From positions 372,001-436,000 of the forward strand of contig JAQSCO010000060.1 in assembly GCA_029945445.1 (NCBI GenBank): DNA of 64,000 nt, given 5' to 3'. The notes beneath the pieces were generated by a model, which had not been told where the DNA came from, did not search any database, and saw nothing but the letters and a program-made list of their open reading frames with translations. Both the position numbers and the translations under genes were made by a program. Below are positions 61,501-64,000 of the stretch, piece by piece. Every line of letters starts with the position of its first letter. Positions within the stretch are counted from its first letter, which is position 1. The DNA is from Lacunisphaera sp. GTDB taxonomy: Bacteria; Verrucomicrobiota; Verrucomicrobiia; Opitutales; Opitutaceae.

Positions 61501-61859
61501 GCGTCGCGGTGAACCGTGTCCGGCGTGAACGCCGGCAGGCACACCGCGATGTATTCGGCGCCGTCGGTGTGCGGTGTGCTGTATTGCACCCACTCGCCCT
61601 TCGGCGTGTGGACACCCTGGCCAGCCCTTACGGTGAGCGTGGCGGCCCTGGTCTTCACCTGCAGTTCGCCGCGCAGGACGACAGTGTATTCGTCAAACTC
61701 GGGCGTCTGCCCCGGCTCGACCCAGCCGCCGGGGCTGCGCATGCGGGCGATGCTGGTGGCGGTCGTGCCGCTGTTCACGCGGCCGAAGAATTCCTCGATG
61801 AGCTTCGGCCTGTTGCCGGCGGACGCGATGACGGTGGGTTTGGGGATGAGTGTGGCCAT
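61497..61859 (-). CDS. Cupin-domain protein
   Basis: 120 residues. Seen: GGWVEPGQTPEFDEYTVVLRGELQV (first cupin motif, with Glu rather than the usual His pair) and AGQGVHTPKGEWVQYSTP (second motif). A small single-domain cupin, function unknown. The start at 61859 is preferred; the frame is open further upstream through a repeat element. Convergent with the ABC ATPase. Confidence 0.8.
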   Translation of the reverse strand: MATLIPKPTVIASAGNRPKLIEEFFGRVNSGTTATSIARMRSPGGWVEPGQTPEFDEYTVVLRGELQVKTRAATLTVRAGQGVHTPKGEWVQYSTPHTDGAEYIAVCLPAFTPDTVHRDA

Positions 61860-61865
61860 GGGGAA

Positions 61866-61936
61866 GAGGTGGAGGGCGCACGTCCCTGCGCGCGCGTTGA
61901 TCGCGTTGATTCGGCCCGCAGGGACGCGGGCCCTCA
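61866..61936. repeat. GC-rich REP-like element
   Basis: GGTGGAGGGCGCACGTCCCTG...CAGGGACGCGGGCCCTC: arms GGAGGGC/GGGCCCTC with inner GTCCCTGCG/CGCAGGGAC. Just upstream of the cupin start. Confidence 0.6.
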
Positions 61937-61939
61937 TAG

Positions 61940-61968
61940 AAAACGCCGCGTCTTGCGGCGCGGCGTTT
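61940..61968 (-). terminator. Rho-independent terminator of ahcY
   Basis: Stem AAACGCCGCG (61941-61950) / CGCGGCGTTT (61959-61968), 8-base loop, with a T run on the minus strand. It lies 9 bases past the ahcY stop. Confidence 0.7.
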
Positions 61969-61976
61969 GAATCGGT

Positions 61977-63401
61977 TCAGTAGCGGTAATGCTCGGGCTT
62001 GTAGGGCCCGCCGATCGAAACACCGAGGTATTCGGCCTGCTCCTTGGTGAGCGTGGTCAGCTTGGCGCCGATCTTCTCGAGGTGCAGGCGGGCGACCTCC
62101 TCGTCGAGGTGCTTCGGCAGACGGTAGACGCCGACCTTGTAGGCGTCCTTGTTCTTCCAGAGATCGAGCGCGGCCAGCGTCTGGTTGGTGAAGCTGTTCG
62201 ACATGACAAACGACGGGTGGCCGGTGGCACAACCGAGGTTCACGAGGCGGCCCTCGGCGAGCATGTAGATGCTGTTACCCTTCGGGAAAGTATACAGGTC
62301 GTATTGCGGCTTGATGTTGGTGCGCTTGGCGTCGGAGGTGTTGAGCTTGTCGACCTGGATCTCGTTGTCGAAATGGCCGATGTTGCAGACGATCGCCTGG
62401 TCCTTCATCTGGCGCATGTGCTCCAGGGTGATGATGTCCTTGTTGCCGGTCGTGGTGACGTAGATGTCGGCCGTGCCGAGCGTGGACTCGATCGTGTTGA
62501 CCTCGAAGCCTTCCATCGCGGCCTGCAGGGCGTTGATGGGGTCGATCTCGGTGACGACGACGCGGGCGCCGAAGCCTTTCAACGAAAAGGCCGAGCCCTT
62601 GCCGACGTCGCCGTAGCCGCAGACGCAGGCGACCTTGCCGGCGATCATGACGTCGGTGGCGCGCTTGAGGCCGTCGGCGAGCGACTCGCGGCAGCCGTAG
62701 AGATTGTCGAATTTCGACTTCGTGACCGAGTCGTTGACGTTGATGGCCGGGACGCGGAGCTTGCCCTTCTCCAGCATCTGGTAGAGGCGGTGCACGCCGG
62801 TGGTCGTCTCCTCGGAGACGCCCTTCCATTCCTTGGCGATGGTCGTCCAGCGGAGCGGGTCCTCCTTGTGGACGCGCTTGAGCACGTTCTTGATGACCTG
62901 CTCCTCGTGGGAGGTGGACGGGGTGTTGACCCAGTCGCTGCCCTCCTCGAGTTCGCAGCCCTTGTGGATGAGCAGCGTGACGTCGCCGCCGTCATCGACG
63001 ACGAGCTGCGGGCCCTTGCCGCCCGGGAAGGCGATGGCCTGCAGGGTCAGGTCCCAGTATTCCTCCAGCGTCTCGCCCTTCCAGGCGAAGACGGGCACGC
63101 CCGCCTTGGCGATGGCCGCGGCGGCGTGGTCCTGCGTCGAGAAGATGTTGCACGAACACCAGCGCACGTCGGCGCCGAGCTCCTTGAGCGTCTCGATGAG
63201 GACGGCGGTCTGGATCGTCATGTGCAGTGAGCCGGTGACGCGGACGCCCTGCAGGGGCTTGCCGGGGCCGAACTTCCGGCGGACGGACATGAGGCCGGGC
63301 ATTTCATGCTCGGCGATGGAGATTTCCTTGCGGCCCCAATCGGCCAGGGTGAGGTCCTTGACCTTGAAGTCGGTGGTAGTGGTGGTGGTGGTGGTAGCCA
63401 T
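61977..63401 (-). CDS. ahcY: Adenosylhomocysteinase (SAH hydrolase)
   Basis: Splits S-adenosylhomocysteine into homocysteine and adenosine, completing the methyl cycle. 474 residues including the usual insertion. Seen: [56 protein letters not shown] (catalytic Lys/Asp) and the NAD site [11 protein letters not shown]. The N-terminus is a run of eight Thr encoded by ACC/ACT repeats (63374-63398), possibly length-variable. It starts 26 bases after metK and is clearly in one operon with it. Confidence 0.97.
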   Translation of the reverse strand: MATTTTTTTTDFKVKDLTLADWGRKEISIAEHEMPGLMSVRRKFGPGKPLQGVRVTGSLHMTIQTAVLIETLKELGADVRWCSCNIFSTQDHAAAAIAKAGVPVFAWKGETLEEYWDLTLQAIAFPGGKGPQLVVDDGGDVTLLIHKGCELEEGSDWVNTPSTSHEEQVIKNVLKRVHKEDPLRWTTIAKEWKGVSEETTTGVHRLYQMLEKGKLRVPAINVNDSVTKSKFDNLYGCRESLADGLKRATDVMIAGKVACVCGYGDVGKGSAFSLKGFGARVVVTEIDPINALQAAMEGFEVNTIESTLGTADIYVTTTGNKDIITLEHMRQMKDQAIVCNIGHFDNEIQVDKLNTSDAKRTNIKPQYDLYTFPKGNSIYMLAEGRLVNLGCATGHPSFVMSNSFTNQTLAALDLWKNKDAYKVGVYRLPKHLDEEVARLHLEKIGAKLTTLTKEQAEYLGVSIGGPYKPEHYRY

Positions 63402-63427
63402 GATAGTGATGAGTTGGAGGTGGGCGG

Positions 63428-64000
<573 letters not shown>

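Noticed and set aside
63402-63427. SAM or SAH riboswitch ahead of ahcY
   Set aside because: Only 26 bases separate metK from ahcY, too short for a riboswitch; the leader of metK is outside the window.

Overview
The window is a GC-rich (roughly two-thirds G+C), densely packed chromosomal segment of a Gram-negative bacterium. The mix of families (RNase R, DUF5069, ClpS next to a DUF2017-like protein, TonB receptor, BamD and LptE homologues, B-family DNA polymerase) and the type of intergenic repeats suggest Verrucomicrobiota, probably Opitutaceae; this is inferred from gene content only. I see no CRISPR array, insertion sequence or prophage. Two tRNA genes are present: tRNA-Glu(CTC) and tRNA-Ser(GCT).

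Layout. 1-5.5 kb (mostly minus strand): an exported PL22-like lyase, tRNA-Glu, ndk, photolyase and glycogen synthase. 5.5-11.3 kb (plus): RNase R, a DUF5069 protein and a two-subunit molybdenum hydroxylase. 11.3-18.1 kb (minus): a polytopic membrane protein overlapping a B-family DNA polymerase, a small membrane protein, and a proS-clpS-DUF2017 chain linked by ATGA overlaps. 18.2-20.2 kb: a small anchored protein and argA. 20.3-24.8 kb: an NMT1/TauA-type ABC importer with RidA, divergent from an amidase.

24.8-34.6 kb is the most coherent accessory region. A divergent pair of gene strings carries a TonB-dependent receptor, an exported SAM hydrolase (DUF62), an NCS2 xanthine/uracil-type permease and an amidohydrolase on one strand. 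The other strand carries an exported NUP-family protein, an AzgA-like purine permease and an exported adenosine deaminase. Together they read like an envelope-localised purine nucleoside scavenging pathway (adenosine to inosine to hypoxanthine, then uptake). That reading is inference.

34.6-40.8 kb: a frameshifted membrane protein, a universal stress protein, an Nramp metal transporter, an outer-membrane MetA-pathway-type protein, a DtxR-like operator and a divergent FbpB-type permease, then an MFS transporter. The FbpA-like and FbpC-like partners of the permease lie about 10 kb away at 49.4-52.2 kb. 40.9-49.4 kb: glmM, trpD, uppP, rpmF-plsX-fabH, bamD-like, lptE-like and rpe. 52.4-55.5 kb: hpt, tRNA-Ser, an AT-richer orphan gene and cbpA-cbpM. 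55.6-59.1 kb: a histidine kinase, response regulator, 70-residue protein and PilB/GspE-type ATPase in an overlapping chain. 59.2-64 kb: PRC-barrel protein, small proteins, an ABC ATPase, a cupin, ahcY and the 3' part of metK.

Intergenic DNA carries several dispersed repeats: two inverted pairs of a 21-bp AT-rich arm, two long inverted repeats of the ACCACGAATG type flanking an ABC substrate-binding gene, several GC-rich GGAGGGC...GCCCTCC elements, and a short GGGTTTnACCCCATA motif upstream of at least three transcription units.
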